Assembly: GCF_014905175.1 (NCBI RefSeq) | Contig: NC_057788.1 | Span: forward strand, 16,844,154-16,908,153 | Direction: 5' to 3' | Source of the DNA: Aphidius gifuensis | Taxonomy: Eukaryota; Arthropoda; Insecta; Hymenoptera; Braconidae | DNA: 64,000 nucleotides | In this document: one piece after another, positions 55,376 through 64,000 of the stretch | How positions within the stretch are numbered: the stretch's first letter is position 1 | Layout of the letters: the number at the start of each line of letters is the position of its first letter | The notes under the pieces: model-generated | Databases searched by the model: none | The model's input: the letters and a program-made list of their open reading frames with translations, nothing else | Told to the model about the DNA's origin: nothing | Translations under genes and position numbers: made by a program

Positions 55376-56007
55376 GAATCACCAGTTAGAAGCGGACGGT
55401 AAGAAGAAGAACCTTTGAGAAATCAATCTATGAAAGATTCTGAAATAGATTCTGGAGATTCTGAATAAATCCATAATAATGAATTTTTCTATTGCATAAT
55501 TGTTTTCTGTTCTTTCTATGTATTTTTTATTTGTATCGTCTCTATACAATATTGTATGTTGTAACCATATTCATATGACTAAAACAATAAATTATCATTG
55601 AAACCTTGTTATTTATGCATAGTTCCAGATTATTTTCAATGTGAACGACTTTATACAGTCATTTATTTACTGTAATATATAATCAGATAATTACCGTTAA
55701 CGAACCGCTAACCAACTACAAATAAACTAAGTTTAATTTAACCGCCAACAAACCCTAAATAAACTATGAGTAAACCATAATGCGATGACCCAAAAGAGTT
55801 AGTTTCTGGTTAGTTTTCGGTTAGTTATTTGAATCCAAAATATTCGGGTTTGAACAAGGTTTATCAACAGTTAACTAACAGTTAGTTTTCATTTGGTTAT
55901 TTTTAGGTTTAAGAAGGGTTTGTTTTCGGTTTTTTTTTGCGCACATTCCAACCTCGAGACAACCGTTTGATAACGGTTCATAAGGGGTTGGACCGTACCG
56001 TTAGGGA

Positions 56008-56745
56008 CATTACTTTTGTTAGTCATCAGAAGTACAGTGCAACTTTACTTTGTAAACCATATTTTTTTTTCCTAAACTAATTACCTATGAGGGGAAACGA
56101 ACCCTTGACCGACCTAAACCACGATATCTTAAACCTAACGACTTTCCCACCGAGCCACGAGCGCAGGTATGTGACGGGACGAAAATTTCTGTTCTCATAA
56201 AGCATGACGTTTAAGAAGAAAGATTAAATTATATTCTAATTTTAAAAAATCAAGTTTGATAATAAATACTTACAAAAAATACAAATTTAAATGATATAAA
56301 AAAAATTAATATAAAACAAATTTAATAGAAAACTAATCTTTAGTCGGTATTCATTTTTTATATTATTATCATAATAGTATTAAAGTAATACAAACACGAA
56401 AAAGAATATTTTATTATGTCTGACAAGTTGTCTTACGATATATGTAAAAAAAAAATACGAGCAAAACATTTTCCTTTTGACTTGTTAACAAAATTAACAT
56501 TAATTTGAATATGACGTAATCTTTCTTCTTAAATGTCATGCTTTATGAGAACAGAAATTTTCGTCCCATCACATACATGCGCTCGTGGCTCGGTGGGAAA
56601 GTCGTTAGGTTTAAGATATCGTGGTTGGCGTCGGTCGAGGGTTCAGTTCCCCCCATAGGTAATTAGTTTAGGAAAAAAAAATATGGTTTACAATGTAAAG
56701 TTGCACTGTACTTCTGGTAATTAACAAAAGTAATGTTAAATAAAT
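56008..56745. mobile_element. Foldback with tRNA-like segments in both arms
   Basis: Arms 56,008-56,245 and 56,500-56,745 (AGTACAGTGCAACTTTACTT and complement). Each arm contains a tRNA-like block: 56,577-56,655 (+) CGTGGCTCGGTGGGAAAGTC ... GGTCGAGGGTTCAGTTCC, and the mirror at 56,095-56,165 (-). A- and B-box matches are good. Confidence 0.8.
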
Positions 56746-57313
56746 AATTTTTTTTTTTATTTAAATCAGTAGTAATTTACTTCTTGAATTAAATCTAATT
56801 TTGCACTTGATAAAAATCTTTTTGTTCTCAATTCAAGACACAACTTGATTTTTTCTAAGAAGCCTTGTTCTAAAATTGAGAACTGCTGTTCTTGAAGTGA
56901 GAACAAAAAGATTTTTTTCGAGGAGTATGCGTTTTAATTGAAGGCCATTTTGGATTATTTCCAAGAAGCCTTGTTCTAAAATTTAGAACTGTTGTTCATG
57001 AAGTGAGAACAAAAAGATTTTTTTTAAGAAGTATGCGTCTCAATTCAAGACTTTTTTAGCATTTATTTCAAGAAGTTTTATTATCATTACAAGAATAATT
57101 TTTCTTTTCTCAAATTTATTTTAGGTTCATTTCAAATCTAAATCTGTCATGTTTCAAGAATTTTTTTGTCTTTTAACAAGAAGTTTTCTATTCATAACAA
57201 GAACTTTTTTTCTTTTCTCAAATCTAAAAATTTCCTAGAACAAAAGTTCTATTTGATAGAACTTTTTTTTTTCAGTGCAGTATCTTGACTTGCACAATCG
57301 TCGAGTTTTGATA

Positions 57314-57581
57314 CCCTGGTGAAAAAAAACTGGCAGAATCTGGAAGAATCTGGCAGTTGTTCCAAAAACCGGTCTAAATCTGTAAGAATCTGACAGAATC
57401 TGTAAGACTGTTGGAAATCAAATATGTGGTCGACAGAATCTGGCACAATCTGTAAGAATCTGGCAGACTGTTGGAAGCCGAATATTTGGCTGGCAGAATC
57501 TGCCAGGTTTTGTCATTTTTTGTCGAATCTTGCAGAATCTGGCAGATTGTAACAGATACTGCCAGATTTTTTTCACCAAGG
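57314..57581. mobile_element. TIR element with GGCAGAATCTG repeats
   Basis: 268 bp; ends CCCTGGTGAAAAAAAACTGG and CCAGATTTTTTTCACCAAGG, flanked by TA on both sides. At least twelve AGAATCTG(G/T) words fill it. Same architecture as the CCC-ended elements at 6.4, 8.9, 48.2 and 52.5 kb. Confidence 0.8.
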
Positions 57582-58053
57582 TAGTGAAATCATAACCTAA
57601 AAAATCAAACAAACACAACAGATTAATAGATTATAACAAATTATGCTTGATGAAGATATGAATTTTTTTACTTACGCAATCAATAAAATGTAGCACTGAG
57701 TTTTTAAGGCCTTTCGGCATAAGTATAATTTATAACAATTAAACATAAAACAAGCTTATTAATTAATTCATCCACAAGTTTTTATAAAATTCAACTATTT
57801 ACAATAATGTCACTGATTCTGACATTGAGTGGCATATAACAAAACCGGCTTTCGACTTTTACTTTATTAATAAAATAATGTTTATTGTAAATCATATCGA
57901 GTAAAAAACAATGACTGAACAAAAATGTAATGACAGTTCACAGTTACAGGTATGGCAGTCATGTTAGATACAACATGTATTTATGAAGTTCAAAGATGAC
58001 AGCAGCCATTGTGGAATCAGCCATTACGCGGTAATTTTCAAAAAAAAAAAAAA
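57582..58053. other. AT-rich sequence, no gene seen
   Basis: Contains the dispersed word TTACAGGTATGGCAGTCATG (57,942) shared with 4,219 and 4,778. Confidence 0.4.
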
Positions 58054-58870
58054 GTGCATGTTCAATCATCTACAACAACGGTACGCGCGCTTATCAACTA
58101 CCTCCAGCATATACGATTTTCTCGTTTGAGGCTTTTGCTATACTTGAAAGTCTAAAACTATTTAGCAACTCTTTGGACTTATCAGCTGCCATCTTCACTG
58201 ACTCTTTGTCTACTCTTGTAGCACTTGGTAATCTAAACACTAAACACCACATCATCCAACACATACAAAATAAAATCAACAATATACAAAAAAACAACAA
58301 AAAAATTACTTTGATCTGGATACCATCACACCAAGGTATTGCTGGAAATGAAAAAGCTGATGTAGAAGCTAAAAACGCAATTATAAGTGGAACAATCAAG
58401 ACAACAGCTCCAGTGTCACCTATAGAACTCAATGATCTTATTAAAAAAAATATAAAATTAAAGTGGAACCATCAGTGGCAAAGTACCAACACCAAACTTA
58501 AACTAGTAAGAAAGGACATATGGGAAAAACATCCTTACATGTCATCACGTCAAAACCAAACGAGAATTACTCGACTTCGTATTGGTCACACCAGAATAAC
58601 ACATGGTTATTTAATGAAAAATATCATTTCACCACCAACGTGCCAAAAATGTCAAGTAGGTCAAACGGTGACCCATAAACTCACTGAATGTATTGACACG
58701 GCACCGACGAGAAGACTAAATTTACCAAACAATGTTAGAGACTGCCTATCACCCCCAAAATACAAAAAAATCATTCTTAAACAGACAAAAATCTTCAGCC
58801 AAATTTAAATTGTTAAAAAAAAAAAAAAAAAAAAAAAAATTAAATTAAATTAAATTAAAAAAAAAAATAA
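58054..58870 (+). mobile_element. 5'-truncated non-LTR retrotransposon (RNase H end)
   Basis: Begins abruptly after an A run, mid-ORF, and ends in A-rich sequence with TTAAA repeats (58,812-58,890). Truncated 5' end and tail fit target-primed integration. Only the C-terminal domain of ORF2 is present. Confidence 0.8.
58056..58808 (+). CDS. ORF2 C-terminus: RNase H plus CCHC-like motif
   Basis: Open from 58,056 with no start codon of its own; about 250 residues. FEAFAILESLKLF and IFTDSLSTLVAL carry the Glu and Asp of the RNase H active site, and WIPSHQGIAGNEKADVEAK the terminal His/Asp motif. The C-terminus has CQKCQVGQTVTHKLTEC (CX2C..H..C). This layout is typical of I/R1/Jockey-group LINEs that carry RNase H. 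The reading frame is undamaged, so the insertion is not ancient. Confidence 0.85.
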   Translation, partial: ACSIIYNNGTRAYQLPPAYTIFSFEAFAILESLKLFSNSLDLSAAIFTDSLSTLVALGNLNTKHHIIQHIQNKINNIQKNNKKITLIWIPSHQGIAGNEKADVEAKNAIISGTIKTTAPVSPIELNDLIKKNIKLKWNHQWQSTNTKLKLVRKDIWEKHPYMSSRQNQTRITRLRIGHTRITHGYLMKNIISPPTCQKCQVGQTVTHKLTECIDTAPTRRLNLPNNVRDCLSPPKYKKIILKQTKIFSQI

Positions 58871-58964
58871 AATAAAATAAACAAAAGAACAAATAACAGA
58901 TAATCCTATTATAAAAATAAGAACTGTAATGCCGGTTCTTCGTTGTGTGATTGGTTGTCTCTCG

Positions 58965-59010
58965 GGTCCCTAGCTTGATATTGTTTCTCTCTCTCTCTCT
59001 CTTTATTTTA
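58965..59010. repeat. (TC)n microsatellite
   Basis: TTTCTCTCTCTCTCTCTCTC at about 58,983-59,002. Confidence 0.7.
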
Positions 59011-59403
59011 ATTAATAAAATAAATTTATTATTCTGTTTCTTCGTCTGTTTTTTTTTTTTTTTTTGTTAATTTTATAATATTCTGGTTGGCAACGGTTGC
59101 TGTGGGGTCAAACATTTTAACCCTTTTTTTTTTAATAACTAGCTCATTCCTTTTTTATTTTCGTATGTAAACTCTTATTTCTAGTTTTTTTCATTGATTT
59201 TTCCATTTTTTTGTGTTTGTTTTTTTAAGCGAAAATTCCGGAAAAAATCCGGAGATATTATGGAAATAGTCTAGAGATTACTCCGTAAATATCTCCGAAA
59301 GTCTCAATTACGTAGAAAATCCGGAGAAATCCGGAGTAAGTCCGGAGAGATCCGGAGAAATCCGAAGATATCCGGAGAAAATCCGGAGAGATTATTTCTA
59401 CCA

Positions 59404-59605
59404 GGGCTCTAAAACAATTTGTTGATGTTTTTTTTGATGAGCATCTATGTTCAGGCAGAACTATTTTTTTAGTTGATGCAATTGCTACGTTTGTATCATC
59501 AGTTCTATTCGGTGATAAATCTTTAACTAATTCATGAATACTATTTCTACTTTGATTTACCATTTCTTTTTCTCCAAGAATTTTTCTTTTTATCATATAT
59601 ACCAA
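59404..59605 (-). pseudogene. Partial inverted copy of the coiled-coil gene fragment
   Basis: Minus-strand sequence DLSPNRTDDTNVAIAST and CSSKKTSTNCFRA matches the end of the plus-strand copy with several substitutions. Confidence 0.7.
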
Positions 59606-59738
59606 CAATAATTAATAAATATAATAAATAGAGGTATCGTCCCGTAACATGGCCGTGTCCCGAAACCTGGCCCGTGATCTTATATTAATTATTCTCAAAT
59701 AAAAGGGTGGGTAATCGGTTGATGATCAAACCGATCAT

Positions 59739-60445
59739 CAGAATTAAATAAACTTGTTGCTGAAGCCATTGAAAATCATTCCTCCTTTAATGAAATCTTG
59801 CTGAAAATAAATGAAGCTGCATTCAAAAAGGAACAAGAAATAAAAGAAGGTTGTACAACGAATTTCTGCCCATTGTACGTTCGACGTAATGTCAAAACTT
59901 ACCGCGCCGTAATCACCACCGTTGTACCGTGCAGAGTTTCGCCAGGGAAAAAAGAACAAGAAATAAAAGAATTGAATAAAAAATTACAAGAAATGAATAC
60001 ACAACTAAAATCAAAAGACAACCATATAGTTCATTACCGAGTGAAATGGGCAGAAATACAGACTGAAATGGAAAAGTTTAACGAAGAAACAAATGAAAAA
60101 ATAAAACAACTACAAGAATCAGTTGCAACGTTAACAGCTAAAAATCGATTGTTAGGAGACAAAAATAACAAATACAAAATGGCTTTGAAAACAATTTATA
60201 GTGAAAGTCTAACAAAATTATCAACACTGAATATATCATTTGATGGGCAAGGATCTAATGAAAAAGAAAGGGTAAATCAAATTAGAATCAGTATGCATGA
60301 ATTAGGTATGGATTTATCACCTAATAGAACTGATGATACAAACGTAGCAATTGCATCAACTGAAAAAATAGTTTTGCCTGAACCTGGATGCTCATCAAAA
60401 AAAACATCAACAAATTGTTTTAGAGCCCTGGTAGAAATAATCTCT
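59739..60445 (+). pseudogene. Unidentified coiled-coil gene fragment
   Basis: Open from about 59,745 after a possible acceptor (CATCAG at 59,738): KLVAEAIENHSSFNEIL, then a long heptad-type region (ELNKKLQEMNTQLKSKDNHI, TNEKIKQLQESVATLTAKNR) and a Ser/Thr-rich tail ending NCFRA, where transposon sequence takes over. A 123-bp in-frame insert (59,849-59,971) is bracketed by the duplicated GAACAAGAAATAAAAGAA. Family not recognised. No stop in this copy, but there is no start or end of its own, so it is probably a captured exon. Confidence 0.5.
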
Positions 60446-60699
60446 TCAGAATTTCTCCGGATATCTTCAGATTTCTCCGGACTTACTCCGGATTTCTCCG
60501 GATTTTCTACGTAATTGAGACTTTCGGAGATATTTACGGAGTAATCTCTAGACTATTTCCATAATATCTCCGGATTTTTTTCGGAATTTTCGCTTAAAAA
60601 AACAAACACAAAAAAATGGAAAAATCAATGAAAAAAACTAGAAATAAGAGTTTACTTACGAAAAATAAAAAAGGAATTTTTTCTGAAAAAATCCGGAGA

Positions 60700-61288
60700 A
60701 AATCCAATAAAATCCGGAGAAAATCCGAAAAAACTCCGGTATTTTTTTTTCCAAAATAAAGAGTAAGTTGTGCTTTAATTTGTACTATTAAATTTAGAAG
60801 AAAAAAAATTATTCAAAAATATTTGTTTTTGGAAGCAGTATAGAAACATTTTGGAGTAAATATTTTTACTATGTTATTTTTGAGGTACAAATTTCGAGTT
60901 TGGTGGTCGAAATATGTTGATTAATAAAGCAGATATGCAATTGTTAATTAACATTTTGGAGTAAATAATTTTGTTTTGTTGTTATTTTTCAGGTATAAAT
61001 TTCGGGCTTGGTGGTACAAATTAGTACAAATTATTTTGCGTTTGTATTTAGTATTTTTTTTCTCCTTAAGTCATCTAAAAAAAAGTAGATTTTTAGCCCT
61101 TTCTCCACCCTTTTTTTTTTTTTTTTTTTTTTTTTCAAAGTTTAAAAGGCTGGGAGACGCGCCTGGACGCACCGTAAGCGCGTCATGTTCGCTAGTAGTA
61201 ATATAATGTAAAACTATATGTATATAAAAATGTATATATTGTAAATAATTGTCGTCGCTAATAACCCTGGATGTTGATGCGACGTTAA
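60700..61288. other. AT-rich sequence, no gene seen
   Basis: Two copies of GGTA(C/T)AAATTTCG(A/G)G(T/C)TTGGTGG (60,882; 60,991) suggest a short direct repeat. The overlapping frames at 61.0-61.3 kb run over a T25 tract and are not genes. Confidence 0.4.
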
Positions 61289-61795
61289 GGAGGTTATGCA
61301 CAAATTACTCTTTTTTTAAAAAATATAATGAGAATGTTCTGAAATTTTGTACACAAGTAGATCTTTTCATTCTGAATACAACGGTATAATTATTTTCTTA
61401 TGTTGATCGGTTAAATTTTTTGTAATTAATTATTGAAAATAATATTTAACATTGAATCTTATGGAGATTTCAACCATTTTTTTCGGATAGAAAAAATGAT
61501 GAAAAAGTCTTGAAAAAAATCACACATATACTAGAAACCGAGTTTTATTAATTGCGCGAAAAATTTTCATATGTTGATCGGTCAATTAATGAGTAATTAA
61601 TTATAAACTTTACAAAAATTAGATGTGGCAACGTATGGCATGTTCAAACACACACACATACCCGCAATCCCATATATTGTATATGGGGCGTAGGCGCTTT
61701 TCACTTTATTTTTTTACAGTGTAGTCGGATTTCAGTTTTGTTTGTGACGTCAGAAGCGCCCCGCAACACCCGCAATGAATTTGTGCATAACCTCA
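61289..61795. mobile_element. TTAA-target MITE (copy 3, inverted)
   Basis: 507 bp, TTAA on both sides (61,285-61,288; 61,796-61,799). Confidence 0.9.
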
Positions 61796-63530
61796 TTAAA
61801 TAAAAACATTAAAAAAAAAAAAAAAAATTTAGTCTCCACTAATATCTTGACCTTGCCATGAATTTTGAATTACAGATTTAAAAAATTGAAAATTTAAATT
61901 TATTGTTTTTTTGCTTTTTTTGTTGATTCCGTCGTTTTTATAGAGAACCCAACTTAATTTTCACATATCCTTTGAGAAATTTTCTCAGCTTTCCGAAAAA
62001 ATATTTTTAAACTTGTCAATTTTGGGGCAACGCAACTAAAACAGCTTTTTTTGCGAAAACTCGATTTTCAAAGTGTTATAAACGTCAAAAAAAAAAAGTG
62101 ATATTTTTTTCGAAAAGCTGAGAAAATTTCAGTCAAAAAACGATTTTTTTTCATATTTTCATTCACCGACAAAATACTAAGAAAATGAACCAAAAAAAAA
62201 AAAAACAACCAATATCAATGAAATGCCTCATACAATAACTGCCAAAATAATGGACGAAAAAATAGCTCCCAAGGCTTGATACACGACCCTCGCACAAGCC
62301 TGGCACAGCTGGGTCAGTCTCGTCTCGGCTGAAAAAATCAGAGTCTCGTCTAGTCTCAGTTGTAAAAATATAAAGTGAACAAAAATATATATTTTTTTTT
62401 TTAATATCGATACAACGTTTTTAAATATATATATACATTCTTGTAACAAATACATATAAAATAATTTTTTTTTCTTTCATATTCTTTTATATCGTATGTG
62501 TACTTTTTTGATTTTTTCTTCAATTATTAATTAACAAGAAATATTGCATTTATTTTAACACAAAAAGTACGTATCGATTGTACTGCGAATATAAATTAAA
62601 TATATAAACCAAGTTTAATTTTTAAAAAAGAGTTAATAACAAGACAATATTATCTTTCTTTCGTGATTCTTTTTTTGAACATTATCCTAATTTTTTTTTA
62701 TTAAATTATTAACATTTTTTATAATTTGTTTTTATTGAAATATTTGGATTTTATTATAAACAATTTTCACTGCTGAAATGCACATATATTGTTGGTTATT
62801 AACCGGACAACTGTTGGCAATTTGGCACTCATACCGAATCTTCCAAATTACGTTCGGTTTTAACTAATAAAATTTGTTTTACGACTAACAAACATTATAA
62901 TACATACAATAAAAACTGCAGGTCCATTAAAAATTGTTGTGCTGTTCAATAATTTTTGTGAAACACATAATAAAATATGTTGAAAAGAAAACAAATATTC
63001 TTATAAACTTAACAATTTCTACGAGAATTCGGTTTGGCCACCTTTTTACTGTGCTAGCACAATAATTTTTATTGGAAACTTCTCTCCGTGTATGCGTAAA
63101 TTGAAAACTTCTAAAGTAAAATTTACTTGTTGATCAGAAGAAAAAATTAGGCTAGCAGATTACAAATTGATCGGGTAAAGTTTACAAACAGGAAATGTAA
63201 ACCAAGCGGAGCACTTTTATCGAGTAAAATATACATTTTTTTAGGGTAAACTTTACCTAAATGATATGTGTTATATATTATTTGATATTTTTTTAACCAG
63301 AAAATAAGATTGTACTACAAAAAAAAGGTAAAAATTATTCACAGAAATTGTGACTTTAACCTGTAGTTTATATTCGGTTTACATTTTTTATGGGTAGAAT
63401 TTACCACACAAGTTTGTAACGGAAATAAATGAAGAGAAATAACATAGCATGTATTTTATTTGTTGAATAAATAAAAGTCTAAGGACCTTGGACGTTAACT
63501 TGGACATTTATTTATTTAACAAATAAAATT
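61796..63530. other. AT-rich sequence with transposon scraps
   Basis: 62,268-62,310 (AAGGCTTGATACACGACCCT) is an end fragment of the CAAGCC family followed by CTCGTCTCGG words; 62,930-63,095 ends AACTTCTCTCCGTGTATG like the ACACGGAGAGAA family. No genes seen. Confidence 0.45.
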
Positions 63531-63800
63531 AATAAAGTTAATTTTAATAAATTCAACAACCAAGGAAAAGCAGTAGCTAAGGAAAAGATAAAGCTGAGGA
63601 ATTGATGTAGCCAAAAAAAAAAAAAAATATTACGATACATTAATTCTTTAGCTCCATCTTTTCCTTAGCTACTGCTTTTCCTTGATATTTTAATTTATTA
63701 AATTAAATTGCCTCAATTTTATTTGTTAAATAAATAAAATAAATACCAAGGAAAAGCAGTAGCTAAGGAAAAAATGAAGCTAAGGAATTAATGTAGCCAA
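63530..63800. repeat. GCTAAGG-type foldbacks
   Basis: CCAAGGAAAAGCAGTAGCTA occurs at 63,562 and 63,747, with its complement at 63,664-63,690, making one complete hairpin and half of a second. Confidence 0.75.
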
Positions 63801-63809
63801 AAAATATGG

Positions 63810-63905
63810 GGGAAAACAACGGGGACAGGGAAAAACAACGGGGACAGTCTTGTGTCAAGCCCGTGTTAACGAGGCTCGTGTGAGGCTGGTGAAATCAAAA
63901 AATAC
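63810..63905. mobile_element. CAAGCC-family fragment
   Basis: GGGGACAGTCTTGTGTCAAG and AACGAGGCTCGTGTGAGGCT match the interior of 48,248-49,256. Confidence 0.65.
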
Positions 63906-63906
63906 A

Positions 63907-64000
63907 GCCCTGGTAGAAATCGGTGTCGACTTTCGACATGGCCGTGACGGATCGACTTCGATATTTGAGCTCAAAACGACGTCGAAACGTTACGCTCAAC
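63907..64000. mobile_element. CCCTGGTAGAAAT terminus with TCGAAA repeats, runs off the window
   Basis: CCCTGGTAGAAATCGGTGTC followed by GTCGACTTTCGACATGG and further TTCGA words. Only the left end is visible. Confidence 0.6.

Larger units (their letters stand above)
52489..56007. mobile_element. TIR element, CCCTAACGGTAC ends, with PP2A-A fragment
   Basis: 3,519 bp. Ends CCCTAACGGTACGACCC and complement, flanked by AC on both sides (52,487-52,488; 56,008-56,009); the other arm of the surrounding foldback shows the empty sequence ACATTACTTTTG. Subterminal repeats are GGTTAGTTTTCGGTTA-like (52,540-52,800; 55,690-55,990). Inside: a CTCCGGC block, a foldback with a hAT MITE, and the PP2A-A exons. 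Confidence 0.8.
52088..57277. mobile_element. Large inverted-repeat element with captured host gene
   Basis: Arms 52,088-52,485 and about 56,745-57,170 mirror each other (TTGTTCTCACTTCATGAACA; CTTGAATTGAGACGCATACT). The right arm continues to an end that reads inward CACTGAAAAAAAAAGTTCTA, similar to the terminus of the element at 33,544. Subterminal GTTCTAAATTTTAGAAC palindromes parallel the GTGTCTAAAATTTAGACAC palindromes there. The left terminus is not identified. The loop holds the TIR element 52,489-56,007 and a tRNA-bearing foldback. Confidence 0.7.
59147..60690. repeat. Inverted duplication around a coiled-coil gene fragment
   Basis: Arms 59,147-59,605 and 60,245-60,690 mirror each other over about 450 bp, including AATCCGGAG arrays (59,230-59,400; 60,430-60,590) and the last ~190 bp of the gene fragment. 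The boundary between gene and array is CCCTGGTAGAAAT in both arms (59,394-59,406 reversed; 60,427-60,439). Confidence 0.8.

Noticed and set aside
58094..58432. 112-residue minus-strand frame
   Set aside because: Antisense shadow of the LINE RNase H domain.

Overview
This window looks like AT-rich insect nuclear DNA, most probably from a hymenopteran such as a parasitoid wasp. That assignment is an inference from the one intact host gene, the insect transposon types, and GT-AG introns with TATA/TCAGT core promoters; no marker proves the species. One conserved host gene appears intact: Apc (adenomatous polyposis coli homologue), minus strand, 13,530-17,987, three coding exons joining in frame to 1,416 residues. 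Nearly everything else is mobile DNA, nested up to four levels, plus broken fragments of host genes carried in or beside inverted repeats.

Layout. 0.2-12.9 kb: MITEs, a TTAA-target MITE, hAT relics, and a family of roughly 1-kb elements full of CAAGCC-type repeats with a 112-bp minisatellite and tRNA-like segments. 13.5-18 kb: Apc. 18.9-20.7 kb: two inverted copies of an AFG1-like ATPase pseudogene. 21-29 kb: a dense nest of small TIR elements, several datable by intact target duplications and empty sites in this same window. 32.5-33.2 kb: a possible THAP-gene remnant. 33,222-46,756: one MITE split by a 12,955-bp element with long terminal inverted repeats. Its core (41.4-44.7 kb) holds five decayed virus-like genes: coiled-coil protein, A32-type packaging ATPase, phospholipase-A2-like protein, capsid C-terminus and a small OB-fold-like protein. 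It also carries foldbacks, a small LTR retrotransposon and tRNA-like pieces. 48.2-49.3 kb: a full CAAGCC element. 52.1-57.3 kb: a second large inverted-repeat element whose terminus resembles that of the virus-like element; inside it a TIR element (52,489-56,007) carries intron-containing exons of the PP2A scaffold subunit. 58-58.9 kb: a 5'-truncated LINE with RNase H. 59.1-60.7 kb: an inverted duplication around a coiled-coil gene fragment.

Themes. (1) Large TIR elements here share short termini but have unrelated subterminal tandem arrays. (2) Host or viral genes lie between inverted repeats, and one pair (AFG1L) would fold into a long hairpin RNA. (3) tRNA-like segments recur inside unrelated foldbacks. 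The best candidate for something not yet described is the pair of large elements at 33.5-46.5 and 52-57.3 kb, which appear to share ends but carry different cargo. Coordinates of element ends were read by eye; end-to-end alignment was not possible here.
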